DNA of 64,000 bases from Flagellimonas hadalis (GTDB lineage Bacteria; Bacteroidota; Bacteroidia; Flavobacteriales; Flavobacteriaceae): the NCBI RefSeq assembly GCF_007785775.2, contig NZ_VNIK02000001.1, positions 856,678-920,677 on the forward strand, in the 5' to 3' direction. Position numbers and translations under genes: made by a program. Shown piece after piece: positions 27,010 to 34,164 of this stretch. Under the pieces are notes generated by a model that was not told the origin of the DNA, did not search any database, and was given only the letters and a program-made list of their open reading frames with translations. Positions within the stretch are counted from its first letter, which is position 1, and each line of letters starts with the position of its first letter.

Positions 27010-28008
27010 ATGATTCAAGTAAAATGTACTTGCGCCAATACACCCTACAAGTCAGGAAGAGCTTTCCGTCGGACTTGTTTATTGGTATTTGCCTGTATGG
27101 GTCTTTCGCTCCAGGCACAGACACCCAACGATGCCCTGATGATGCCTTCCAAAAACATCTGCGTGCTTCTATCGTATGACTTTGGAACTTTTGACCGCTA
27201 TTGGGAGGGATCTTTATTAAGGTCCAATGAGACCATTGCCACAGTGGACCAAAAAACCATCATGCCCATGGCCGCCATCGGTATTTTGGACGACCTTAAT
27301 TTTTATATCAGCCTACCCTACATCAATACCGAATCATCCGAACCCAATGGAGGAAAATTTGCCGGTGCCAAAGGATTTCAGGATATCGGGCTTGCGCTTA
27401 AATACCGTGCCATACACCGAGATCTGGGCGCTGGAAAGTTCACAGCCCTCGCCACGGCTGGTTTTTCAACCCCTTTCACCAATTATCTTTCGGATTACAG
27501 GCCCTACAGCATTGGGGCGGGTGCCCCTGAGTTTTCCTTGCGAGGCATAACCCAATACCAATGGAACAACGGTTTTTATGCCCGTGCCTCCCTCGCCTAC
27601 CTATGGCGCGGATATACCGAAGCGGAACGGGACTATTACTACAACAATGGCAGCTACTATTCCGCCTGGATGGATGTGCCCAATGCATGGACCTATGAGG
27701 GCATCATCGGGAAATGGCTGCTCGATAGGTCTTTGAAACTTGAGATGAGCTATTTCAGCCTTACCTCGACCAGTGGTGATGATATCCGGGCATACAATGC
27801 GGCACAACCCACCAACAAAGTGGAATCCGACCGCATAGGTTTTTCAGCGCAATACTTCTTCAAATCGTTGAAAGGATTTGGGATAGTGGCCTATCACAAC
27901 CGAGTGGTGGACGGAAGGAACGTTCCCAAGCTGAGCAATACGGGCTTTGGCATCACCTACCAATTCAATGTCATTAAAAAACAAACTGAAGCGACCGATG
28001 AACAATAA
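27010..28008 (+). CDS. Outer-membrane beta-barrel protein (MetA-pathway/transporter type)
   Basis: 332 residues. The N-terminus is basic, then a signal core (LLVFACMGLSLQAQ) ends near residue 37. The mature part has alternating aromatic and small residues with Gly/Tyr-rich strands (FYARASLAYLWRGYTE, IGFSAQYFFK, GFGITYQFNV), typical of a 12-strand barrel. It resembles the phenol-degradation MetA-like or transporter family of unknown substrate. It overlaps the following PAP2-type lipoprotein gene by 11 bases, so the two probably work together. The long basic start before the signal core is odd; no ATG nearer to that core is obvious. Confidence 0.7.
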   Translation: MIQVKCTCANTPYKSGRAFRRTCLLVFACMGLSLQAQTPNDALMMPSKNICVLLSYDFGTFDRYWEGSLLRSNETIATVDQKTIMPMAAIGILDDLNFYISLPYINTESSEPNGGKFAGAKGFQDIGLALKYRAIHRDLGAGKFTALATAGFSTPFTNYLSDYRPYSIGAGAPEFSLRGITQYQWNNGFYARASLAYLWRGYTEAERDYYYNNGSYYSAWMDVPNAWTYEGIIGKWLLDRSLKLEMSYFSLTSTSGDDIRAYNAAQPTNKVESDRIGFSAQYFFKSLKGFGIVAYHNRVVDGRNVPKLSNTGFGITYQFNVIKKQTEATDEQ

Positions 28009-29539
28009 GATATATACCCTATTATTGGCCGTGGGCCTCATTACCTTGGCCTCTTGCGAAAAAGATACCCCACAGTACCTTCCGTATGAAAGTTATGCGT
28101 ACTCCGAACCTGATGAAGATGGTGGCGATTGGGTTCCCGTTCTTCAAGAATCTGGAGCGGCCATTGAGATAACGACACCAGAAGCGACCGATTCTCAATC
28201 CTATTTGGATGAGCTCGAAGATATGAAAGAAGCCATGGCCAGTATGACCTCTGAACAGAAAAAAGCGGTAAAATACTGGACCAACAACCCGGCCATTCGT
28301 TGGAACGAGATTGCCCTGGAACTGATCGCCAAATATAATCTCATCCCCGGGCCCAATGCTGACGGCACCTATACCCTGCCCAACCCTTCCAACCCAGAAG
28401 GACCACCGGCATTTCCCTTTGCCCATCCACCCTATGCGTGCAGGGCGTTGGCCTATATGTCCGTGGCGCAATTTGATGGGCTCATCAGTGCATGGCACCA
28501 CAAATACAATTACAACAGACCAGCACCTTACCAACTGGATGAAAGCATCGACTACGCCTATGAGGACAATGATATTCCCTCCTATCCTTCGGATGGTGCG
28601 GTGGTTGCAAGGGCATCAAGGAACATCCTAACGGCCATGTTCCCTTTGGAAGCCGAATACTTGCAAGAACTAGAGGAAGAACATTTGGAAAGCCTGATGC
28701 TTTCTGGGGGCAATGTGATGAGTGACATCGATGCCGGAGTCGAAATCGGCGATGCGGTATCTTCCACAGCCTTGGCACGTGCCGCTAATGATGGCATGAA
28801 GAATGCACAGACCCCAAAGGCCGTATCGGACTCCATTAAGCAGGCTGCTCTCGATAGGTTTGGCTGGGCTTGGGACAATCTGGAAATCCCAGTGCGCCCC
28901 GTGGGCCTCACCCCGCTCTTTGGCAAAGTGACCATGTGGAGCATTGACGATGTGGAAAGCGTTCGTCCCATAGCCCCTCCTCAATTGGATTCACAGGAAT
29001 TTTTGGATGATATAAAACTACTGAAAGACTACGCCGACAACATGACCGACGAACGCCGTAGGATCGCCAACTTTTGGCAGGACGGGCTTGGCACCTATAC
29101 ACCTCCGGGACACTGGAACCGTATTGCCAATGAGCTTATGGTGGAATATCGGTTGAACCCCTTGCAGACCACTAGGACCTTGGCCTATATGAACATGGCC
29201 ATCATGGATTCCGGTATTAGCTGCTGGGATGCCAAATACTATTACCACTATCCCAGGCCCATACAGATGATCGAAGGGTTCAAGACCATTGCGGGTACGC
29301 CCAATTTTCCGAGCTATACCTCTGGACACAGTGTGTTTTCGGCTGCGGCATCGGAAGTCCTTTCCTATGTTTTCCCAGAGGAAGCATCCAAGATGAGGGC
29401 TTGGGCAGAAGAAGCGGCGATTTCCAGAGTGTACGGCGGCATCCACTGGAGTTTTGATGCCACTGTGGGCACGGAACAAGGACGTAACGTGGCCCAATAC
29501 ACCATTGATAGGGCCAAAGCAGATGGTGCCGACCAATGA
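27998..29539 (+). CDS. PAP2/vanadium-haloperoxidase-type lipoprotein with a degenerate N-terminal repeat
   Basis: 513 residues from the ATG at 27998, which gives a short lipoprotein signal (LITLASC, Cys19). The C-terminal half has the full PAP2/vanadate-binding signature: Lys413 and Arg420-Pro, His444 in SGH, and Arg477, His483 and Asp487 in SRVYGGIHWSFD. The N-terminal half repeats the same layout in degenerate form (WHHKYNYNRP, IPSYPSDG, SLMLSGG) without the catalytic histidines. Function could be a phosphatase or a haloperoxidase; the sequence does not decide between them. It overlaps the barrel gene upstream and ends six bases before the convergent alkB stop. Confidence 0.85.
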   Translation: MNNKIYTLLLAVGLITLASCEKDTPQYLPYESYAYSEPDEDGGDWVPVLQESGAAIEITTPEATDSQSYLDELEDMKEAMASMTSEQKKAVKYWTNNPAIRWNEIALELIAKYNLIPGPNADGTYTLPNPSNPEGPPAFPFAHPPYACRALAYMSVAQFDGLISAWHHKYNYNRPAPYQLDESIDYAYEDNDIPSYPSDGAVVARASRNILTAMFPLEAEYLQELEEEHLESLMLSGGNVMSDIDAGVEIGDAVSSTALARAANDGMKNAQTPKAVSDSIKQAALDRFGWAWDNLEIPVRPVGLTPLFGKVTMWSIDDVESVRPIAPPQLDSQEFLDDIKLLKDYADNMTDERRRIANFWQDGLGTYTPPGHWNRIANELMVEYRLNPLQTTRTLAYMNMAIMDSGISCWDAKYYYHYPRPIQMIEGFKTIAGTPNFPSYTSGHSVFSAAASEVLSYVFPEEASKMRAWAEEAAISRVYGGIHWSFDATVGTEQGRNVAQYTIDRAKADGADQ

Positions 29540-29545
29540 TTTTAG

Positions 29546-30157
29546 CTAAACGCTGACTATTGTTCTAAAAGTAAGGTTGATTCTCGGCGTTTTCACCAAC
29601 TTTGTTGGTGGCAAACGATGCAACCAATGGCTCTGGGTATATCCCTTCATTACCAAGAGACTCCCATGGTCGAGGATCAGCTCTACTTTTTCCTTGGTCT
29701 GCTTGTGCTTGAACGCAAATTTACGTTCGGCCCCAAAACTTAGGGAAGCTATGGCCCCATTCCGCTTCAGGTCCTTCTCCGCGTCACTGTGCCAGGCCAT
29801 CCCTTCCTCCCCGGAATGGTATAGATTCAGTAAACAGGAATTGTAGGTCTCCCCAGTGCGTTTTTCGGCCAATGTCTTCAACTCCAAGAGGGCTTTTGTC
29901 CATGGCAGTGCCTTTTTGGTATGGTTCGAATAGGTGTATTCAAAGGGTTGGTCCCCATACCAAGCCACTTTACGTTTGGTCTCTATGCGCTTGCCATAGA
30001 TGATGGCCACATCGTTGGTCCAGGCAATATTCGTCAAAAGTTCTTGAAAATAGGCATCCGCAATGTTTCGGGCCATGACAGACCCATAATAATTCACGGT
30101 ACCATCCTTGGGCAACCAATTTTGACCCAGATCTATTTCAGAGCTGAACAAATCCAT
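29546..30157 (-). CDS. alkB: AlkB-type 2-oxoglutarate-dependent DNA/RNA dealkylase
   Basis: 203 residues. Iron ligands His123 and Asp125 are in WHSDAE and His180 in HWLHRLPP. Arg192 and Arg198 (PRINLTFR) bind 2-oxoglutarate. NLYHSGEEGMAWHSD is the standard AlkB homologue block, nearer to the ALKBH2/3 type than to E. coli AlkB. It removes 1-methyladenine and 3-methylcytosine by oxidation. Its ATG lies 20 bases inside the upstream Ada-domain gene, so the genes are coupled. It is the last gene of an alkylation-repair cluster. Confidence 0.93.
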   Translation of the reverse strand: MDLFSSEIDLGQNWLPKDGTVNYYGSVMARNIADAYFQELLTNIAWTNDVAIIYGKRIETKRKVAWYGDQPFEYTYSNHTKKALPWTKALLELKTLAEKRTGETYNSCLLNLYHSGEEGMAWHSDAEKDLKRNGAIASLSFGAERKFAFKHKQTKEKVELILDHGSLLVMKGYTQSHWLHRLPPTKLVKTPRINLTFRTIVSV

Positions 30158-30389
30158 CTTTCCATTGTTTATAGGCCTCCTTCATGCAGTGTCCGCAAGG
30201 TCGGAACCCCATTTTACGTGCCTCGGTATCTGATTTAAAAAAAACTCTGTTCTCCCGCTTCATACGTTTGCCCGAAGCACACCCCAAGGTACCATATATT
30301 TTCAACCTTTTGTTCCCACCCAGCACAATCTCCCCTTTTCGGATCATGTTCAGGACTTCCTTTTTATCGGTATCGGAATGAAGTACCAT
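30138..30389 (-). CDS. Stand-alone Ada-type metal-binding domain protein
   Basis: 83 residues that match only the N-terminal zinc domain of the Ada methyl-phosphotriester repair protein (ENRVFF, GFRPCGHC). Cys37, Cys65 and Cys68 are present. The second cysteine of the usual C-x3-C pair is Lys41 here, so a normal four-cysteine zinc site and the methyl-acceptor chemistry are doubtful. It has no other domain and no signal. It lies three bases after the 2OG oxygenase gene and overlaps alkB by 20 bases. It may sense alkyl damage or bind DNA beside AlkB; this is inference. Confidence 0.85.
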   Translation of the reverse strand: MVLHSDTDKKEVLNMIRKGEIVLGGNKRLKIYGTLGCASGKRMKRENRVFFKSDTEARKMGFRPCGHCMKEAYKQWKDGFVQL

Positions 30390-30392
30390 TTC

Positions 30393-31106
30393 TCAACTGA
30401 CGGCATCGTGAAAAATGATGCCTAGCGTATATCTTTCACCATGGTGCAGTTCGCTCACCCCATGCCTCATATTCACCCGATAATATCCCCTTGTGCCTTT
30501 TACCGGTCTAAAATTCGTGGTGAAGAGTACCATATCCCCTTTCTTGGGCCTGAGCACAATGGCTTTGGATTGGGCCCTGGGTGTCTGCTGGGTCATCACG
30601 AATTCACCTCCTTGGTAATCGGTATCAGGGTCGCTCAAAAAAAGTACGGCCTGGACGGGAAAATAGACTTCTCCGTACAGATCTTGGTGCAAAGTATTGA
30701 ACCCTCCCTTTCCATATTTTAAAATAAGTGGGGTAGGTTTCAACTGGTTCAGCTCCTTACACTGATCTATCAATTCCTGATGGGTCTGTGGAAAAACCCT
30801 TTGTATGTTCAACGCTTTCATCCAAAGATTGGCAACGGGCACCAAATGTGGGTACAATCCTTCCCTGAGTTCTTGGATGGGTTCGGGCAATGGATAATCA
30901 AAATATTTGTATTCCCCCAACCCGAAGCGATAGCGTTCCATGACCACGGTCTTCCTGTACCCTTCTTTCCGATCGTATAATTCCTTCAGGGCATCGCACC
31001 TATCTGGTTCCAAATAATCGGAAACCAAGGCATATCCCTTGTCATGCAGACTTTCTTCCACTTGGTCCCATTTGACCTCGGAACTTTGGTGCATTATTGT
31101 ATTCAT
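30393..31106 (-). CDS. 2OG-Fe(II) oxygenase of the alkylation-repair cluster
   Basis: 237 residues from the ATG at 31106. The frame is open 261 bases further upstream, but that part is only the out-of-frame reverse of the ogt-like gene. The jelly-roll motifs are His140 and Asp142 in LHQDLYG, His215 in MRHGVS and Arg225 in ERYTLGI. It is a prolyl-hydroxylase-like dioxygenase, not AlkB itself. Genes of this type are often found with ada and alkB, where they are annotated only as 2OG-Fe(II) oxygenase. The target, nucleic acid or protein, is unknown. Confidence 0.88.
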   Translation of the reverse strand: MNTIMHQSSEVKWDQVEESLHDKGYALVSDYLEPDRCDALKELYDRKEGYRKTVVMERYRFGLGEYKYFDYPLPEPIQELREGLYPHLVPVANLWMKALNIQRVFPQTHQELIDQCKELNQLKPTPLILKYGKGGFNTLHQDLYGEVYFPVQAVLFLSDPDTDYQGGEFVMTQQTPRAQSKAIVLRPKKGDMVLFTTNFRPVKGTRGYYRVNMRHGVSELHHGERYTLGIIFHDAVS

Positions 31107-31165
31107 GTTGACTGTTCGTTTTTTGATGGATGATGGATTGTATTGTTCTTTTTTTGATGGATGTT

Positions 31166-32013
31166 TTACTCGGCTGGGGCCATTTGTGCAGCTTCCCACC
31201 CTATGATGGCACTTTTTCGGGTGCTGCCCCACATATAGCCTCCCACTTTTCCGGTCGATTGGATCACCCTGTGGCATGGGATCAAAAAGGCTACGGGGTT
31301 TTTCCCAATGGCCGTGCCCACGGCGCGGGACGCTTTCGTCTTTCCATTTTATGCGCAATGGATCCATATACTTCCAGGCTGCCGGTCGGGATCTTGAGCA
31401 GGGTTTCCCATACTTTCAATTGGAAGGGCGTACCATGCAAATGCAGTTTGATCTGTTCCTGCTTGCTCCAATCATCCCTAAAAATGGCCAGTCCGTCCTG
31501 CTGGTTCTTGTCCAACAACTGTCGATAGGTTGCATTGGGAAAACGGGACTTTAAATCCTCGAACCCCTCTTTTCCATCATCCACAAAGGCCATATGGCAA
31601 ATGCCCTTGGGCGTGGAGGCAACGATCAGTTTTCCAAAGGGGCTTTCCGCAAAGCTAAAGTTGATTTCCAAATTCTCTCCCCCGTTCTTGTATTCCCCCG
31701 GGGTCATCCCTTCAATGTTGACAAAGAGGTCGTGCAATCTTCCCGTCCCTGAAAAACCTGTTTCCATTGCCGCTTCGGACAAGGTGACCTGTGTTTCCTT
31801 CAACATTTTCTTGGCATGTTCGACGCTGATGTACTGCATGAACTTTTTGGGACTTACCCCGGCCCACTCCGTAAAGAGCCTTTGAAAATGGTATGGACTC
31901 AAATGAACGGATTCCGCAATCTCGTTCAGGGAGGGTTGCTCCTTAAAATTGCTCCGTATGAAGCTGATGGCCTTTGCCACCCTATCGTAATTGAATTCTG
32001 CCTGCGTGTTCAT
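31166..32013 (-). pseudogene. AraC-HTH + methylguanine-DNA methyltransferase (Ada/Ogt), frameshifted before the active site
   Basis: Read from ATG 32013: an AraC-type double helix-turn-helix (about 1-100), the RNase-like domain and the start of the methyltransferase (PFQLKVWETLLKIPTGSLEVYGSIAHKME). The frame then goes astray near 31337-31338 and stops at 31291. One missing base restores it: the next frame reads KASRAVGTAIGKNP, then the active-site motif PCHRVI, GGYMWG, and ends at the TAA at 31166. As written, the product lacks the methyl-acceptor cysteine. This is either a real inactivating mutation or a sequencing error; the downstream part shows no further decay. It heads the 2OG oxygenase-Ada-alkB cluster, with a 59-base gap. 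Confidence 0.88.
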
Positions 32014-32030
32014 AATTATCATATTTGAAC

Positions 32031-32038
32031 CAAAAGTA
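32031..32038 (-). promoter_or_regulatory. Candidate -7 promoter box of the repair cluster (TACTTTTG)
   Basis: An exact match to the Bacteroidota -7 consensus TAnnTTTG on the minus strand, 17 bases before the AraC-Ogt ATG. No clear -33 TTTG is found at the usual distance, so an activator may be needed, as expected for an Ada-type autoregulated operon. Confidence 0.4.
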
Positions 32039-32093
32039 CATGGCTCAACTTGAGGATAAAACCCGAATCTTGCTGACTATTGATCGGGAGTAC

Positions 32094-33050
32094 TTACCCC
32101 GCCAACATTTCCTGGCTTTTCTTCAGGATGTCGGCCACCCTCTTTTTCAGCGCATCGGGTTCCACGATTGTGGCATAGTCCCCGAACATGAGGTACCATC
32201 TGGCAAAGCCATTTTCCATATCGGCGGTCATAAAGGTCATTTCCATCTGTCCGCCCACAGGTTTTTCCGAAACAAAGCCATAATGCTTTCTGCCTCCCCG
32301 AATGTATTTGGCCACGGATTTTTCCACCAAGATCTTCACCTTGGTCTTTTCCACCTCTTCCCTTTTTTCACGGTGTTCGTCCATGGTCCCGTGCTCCAGC
32401 ATAAAATCCATCGAGGTCCTGGCGATGTGGTGTATCCTGTCCGTCCGGAAATGTCTGTAGTCCATCCGCAGGTGGCAATAACCCAGAATGTACCAAAACC
32501 CGTTTTCATTGAAAAGGCCCACGGGCTCTATCCTACGTTCCGATGGGGTTTCTTCCCGGAGCGATTCGTACTTTAAAAAGACCTGTTTCCGCTCGGCAAT
32601 GCTCTCGAACAGGATTTCAAGGGCGTTGGGCACCTCTTCGTTGAACAGCACTTGGCCCGGCACGATGGATACCTGTGACTCCAAGGCTTCCACCCAATCC
32701 TTTTCCTTGCCCCGAAGCACCGATTTCAATTTGTACATGGCCGACTCGTAGTAGGCCCCGAGGGACTTATCGGTGAACTTTTGCATGAGTTTTTCCGCCG
32801 CCACAAAACTTCCGGCCTCTTCCCGGGTGAACATCACCGGGGGCAGACGATACCCTTCCATAATGGAGTAGCCCACGCCCGCCTCACTGACTATGGGCAC
32901 ACCGGATGCCTCCAAGGTCCTGATGTCCCTATATACGGTACGAAGGCTCACATCGAAGCGGTCTGCCAGTTCCTGTGCCTTCACAATCCGTTTGGACTGC
33001 AGCTGTATCAAAATGGCGACTATCCTATCAAAACGTTTGGCGGTGTCCAT
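32094..33050 (-). CDS. WYL-domain transcriptional regulator (DeoR-type HTH)
   Basis: 318 residues from the ATG at 33050; the frame continues upstream, but the HTH starts right after this ATG. A winged helix-turn-helix (about 3-60, LADRFDVSLRTVYRDIRTLEASG) is followed by the WYL domain (about 130-215, GFWYILGYCHLRMDYRHFRTDRI) and a C-terminal WCX-type extension. WYL regulators sense nucleic acid or nucleotide ligands, and some respond to single-stranded DNA after damage. It is divergent from a dinB gene, and two 16-bp palindromes lie between them. Confidence 0.92.
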   Translation of the reverse strand: MDTAKRFDRIVAILIQLQSKRIVKAQELADRFDVSLRTVYRDIRTLEASGVPIVSEAGVGYSIMEGYRLPPVMFTREEAGSFVAAEKLMQKFTDKSLGAYYESAMYKLKSVLRGKEKDWVEALESQVSIVPGQVLFNEEVPNALEILFESIAERKQVFLKYESLREETPSERRIEPVGLFNENGFWYILGYCHLRMDYRHFRTDRIHHIARTSMDFMLEHGTMDEHREKREEVEKTKVKILVEKSVAKYIRGGRKHYGFVSEKPVGGQMEMTFMTADMENGFARWYLMFGDYATIVEPDALKKRVADILKKSQEMLAG

Positions 33051-33153
33051 TCCCATAATTGCGTGAGCTATCTCCCAAAGATAGGATTTCAATCCAAGGA
33101 CCTGCGTTCTTTTCTTTCCCATCTTGATTCATTTATAATATTATTATCCTTGG

Positions 33154-33161
33154 CAAAGCTA
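33154..33161 (-). promoter_or_regulatory. Candidate -7 box of the WYL regulator gene (TAGCTTTG)
   Basis: Exact TAnnTTTG on the minus strand, about 100 bases before the WYL start codon. The 16-bp palindrome at 33173-33188 begins 11 bases upstream of it, where the -33 element would lie. Confidence 0.45.
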
Positions 33162-33172
33162 GGCCCACATGG

Positions 33173-33188
33173 TGACAACGGCTTGTCA
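33173..33188. promoter_or_regulatory. Operator candidate 1: TGACAA-CGGC-TTGTCA
   Basis: A perfect 6-bp inverted repeat with a 4-base spacer. It is 16 bases long, like the second copy at 33221-33236, with which it shares TGACAA, GG and TGTCA at equal positions. Its centre is 48 bases from that of the second copy. The likely binder is the WYL regulator encoded alongside. Confidence 0.65.
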
Positions 33189-33220
33189 AGAACTTTTTTT
33201 TCGGTCGATTTTTTTTCTAC

Positions 33221-33236
33221 TGACAAAGGGCTGTCA
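33221..33236. promoter_or_regulatory. Operator candidate 2: TGACA-AAGGGC-TGTCA
   Basis: A perfect 5-bp inverted repeat with a 6-base spacer. It ends 11 bases before the dinB -7 box, covering its -33 region, in mirror image to operator 1 and the WYL promoter. Confidence 0.65.
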
Positions 33237-33247
33237 CACCCCCCTTC

Positions 33248-33255
33248 TAATTTTG
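33248..33255 (+). promoter_or_regulatory. Candidate -7 box of dinB (TAATTTTG)
   Basis: Exact TAnnTTTG on the plus strand, 34 bases before the dinB-family ATG. No TTTG lies at the usual -33 distance; the palindrome 33221-33236 occupies that place, which points to control by a bound regulator. Confidence 0.5.
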
Positions 33256-33289
33256 GTTTCAGAAATCATAAACCTTTAAATAAAACGTC

Positions 33290-33784
33290 ATGGAAAACAA
33301 CGTAAAAAATCAAACTGAAGCACAAGTCATCTCCCCTGCCCAACTTTTGGAGCACTACCAAGGCCACCGCGGTCTTACCAGAAGGGTAATCGAAGCGTTT
33401 CCAGAGAAGGAATTCTTCAACTACAACATTGGGGGAATGCGCACCTTTGCCGAAATGACCATGGAGCTTTTGGGGATAGCCGTTCCTGGGCTGAAGGAAA
33501 TCGTGACCCGCGAAACCACAGAACTGCAAGAACATTTTGAGCACGGGAACCAAAAGGCCAAGATCTTGGAAAGATGGGACCAGGACACGGAAGAGATCAA
33601 CAAACTTTGGGGGCAGATCGAATTGGAGCGCTTCCAAGACCATATAAAACTCTTCGGCCAGTATGAAGGCACCGTGCAATCCTCCATTTTCTATTTTATG
33701 GACAATGAAATCCACCACCGGGGGCAGGGCTATGTCTATCTGAGGGCATTGGGCGTTGAACCTCCGTTTTTCTACGAGCGCTAA
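33290..33784 (+). CDS. DinB-family protein
   Basis: 164 residues, a four-helix-bundle DinB/YfiT-type protein. Candidate metal-binding histidines are in LLEHYQGHR near the N-terminus and in EIHHRGQGYVYLRALG near the C-terminus, the classic family block. Members include damage-inducible proteins and thiol-dependent transferases such as bacillithiol transferases; the exact reaction is unknown. It is divergently transcribed from a WYL regulator, a pairing that suggests induction by DNA damage or electrophiles. The next small gene follows after 11 bases. Confidence 0.9.
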   Translation: MENNVKNQTEAQVISPAQLLEHYQGHRGLTRRVIEAFPEKEFFNYNIGGMRTFAEMTMELLGIAVPGLKEIVTRETTELQEHFEHGNQKAKILERWDQDTEEINKLWGQIELERFQDHIKLFGQYEGTVQSSIFYFMDNEIHHRGQGYVYLRALGVEPPFFYER

Positions 33785-33795
33785 AAACGAATGTA

Positions 33796-34014
33796 ATGAA
33801 AACCGTTTTGGTATTTAGGACTTCGGTATTGGGCAAGGGTCACATCAGGACACTTAGACCCTTATTGAACCAAGTGATCGACAGGAACGGGTATTGGAAT
33901 TTTGACCTGGAGGATTGTGACAACATTCTCCGGGTCGAAACCCAAAATGTACAGCCACACACTATTTCAACTTTATTGAAAAAAAATGGATTTAGTTGCG
34001 AAGAACTCCATTGA
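33796..34014 (+). CDS. Small conserved hypothetical protein downstream of dinB
   Basis: 72 residues (MKTVLVFRTSVLGKGHIRTL at the start; WNFDLEDCDNILRVE in the middle). The predicted beta-alpha-beta pattern resembles a ferredoxin-like or heavy-metal-associated fold, but the CxxC copper motif is absent. I recall similar short proteins from other Flavobacteria, also unnamed. It lies 11 bases after the DinB gene in the same direction, and a strong terminator follows, so it is probably the second gene of a WYL-controlled operon. Confidence 0.75.
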   Translation: MKTVLVFRTSVLGKGHIRTLRPLLNQVIDRNGYWNFDLEDCDNILRVETQNVQPHTISTLLKKNGFSCEELH

Positions 34015-34125
34015 AATTGTTTCCCGAAAAACGACCGATGATAAAGAAATCGGGCATGACCTTCGATCAAGGGATGTTGACCGAGTGTTCCGATTTTGGA
34101 CCATTCGTCCCCCTAAACAGCATAA

Positions 34126-34164
34126 GCCGGCATCCTGATCTTTTGGATCAGATGCCCGCTTTTT
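34126..34164 (+). terminator. Rho-independent terminator of the dinB operon
   Basis: The arms GCCGGCATC and GATGCCCGC (one C-C mismatch) continue inward through TGATC/GATCA with one bulge on each side, around a short T-rich loop. Five T follow at 34160-34164 on the plus strand. It overlaps the last codons and stop of the convergent beta-propeller gene. Confidence 0.75.

Noticed and set aside
29594..29610. CACCAAC-TTT-GTTGGTG perfect hairpin
   Set aside because: It lies inside the alkB coding sequence with no T-run; possibly a terminator for the convergent gene, but support is weak.
31107..31367. N-terminal extension of the 2OG oxygenase frame
   Set aside because: This stretch is the ogt-like gene read in another frame; the oxygenase has a good ATG at 31106 and its fold begins after it.
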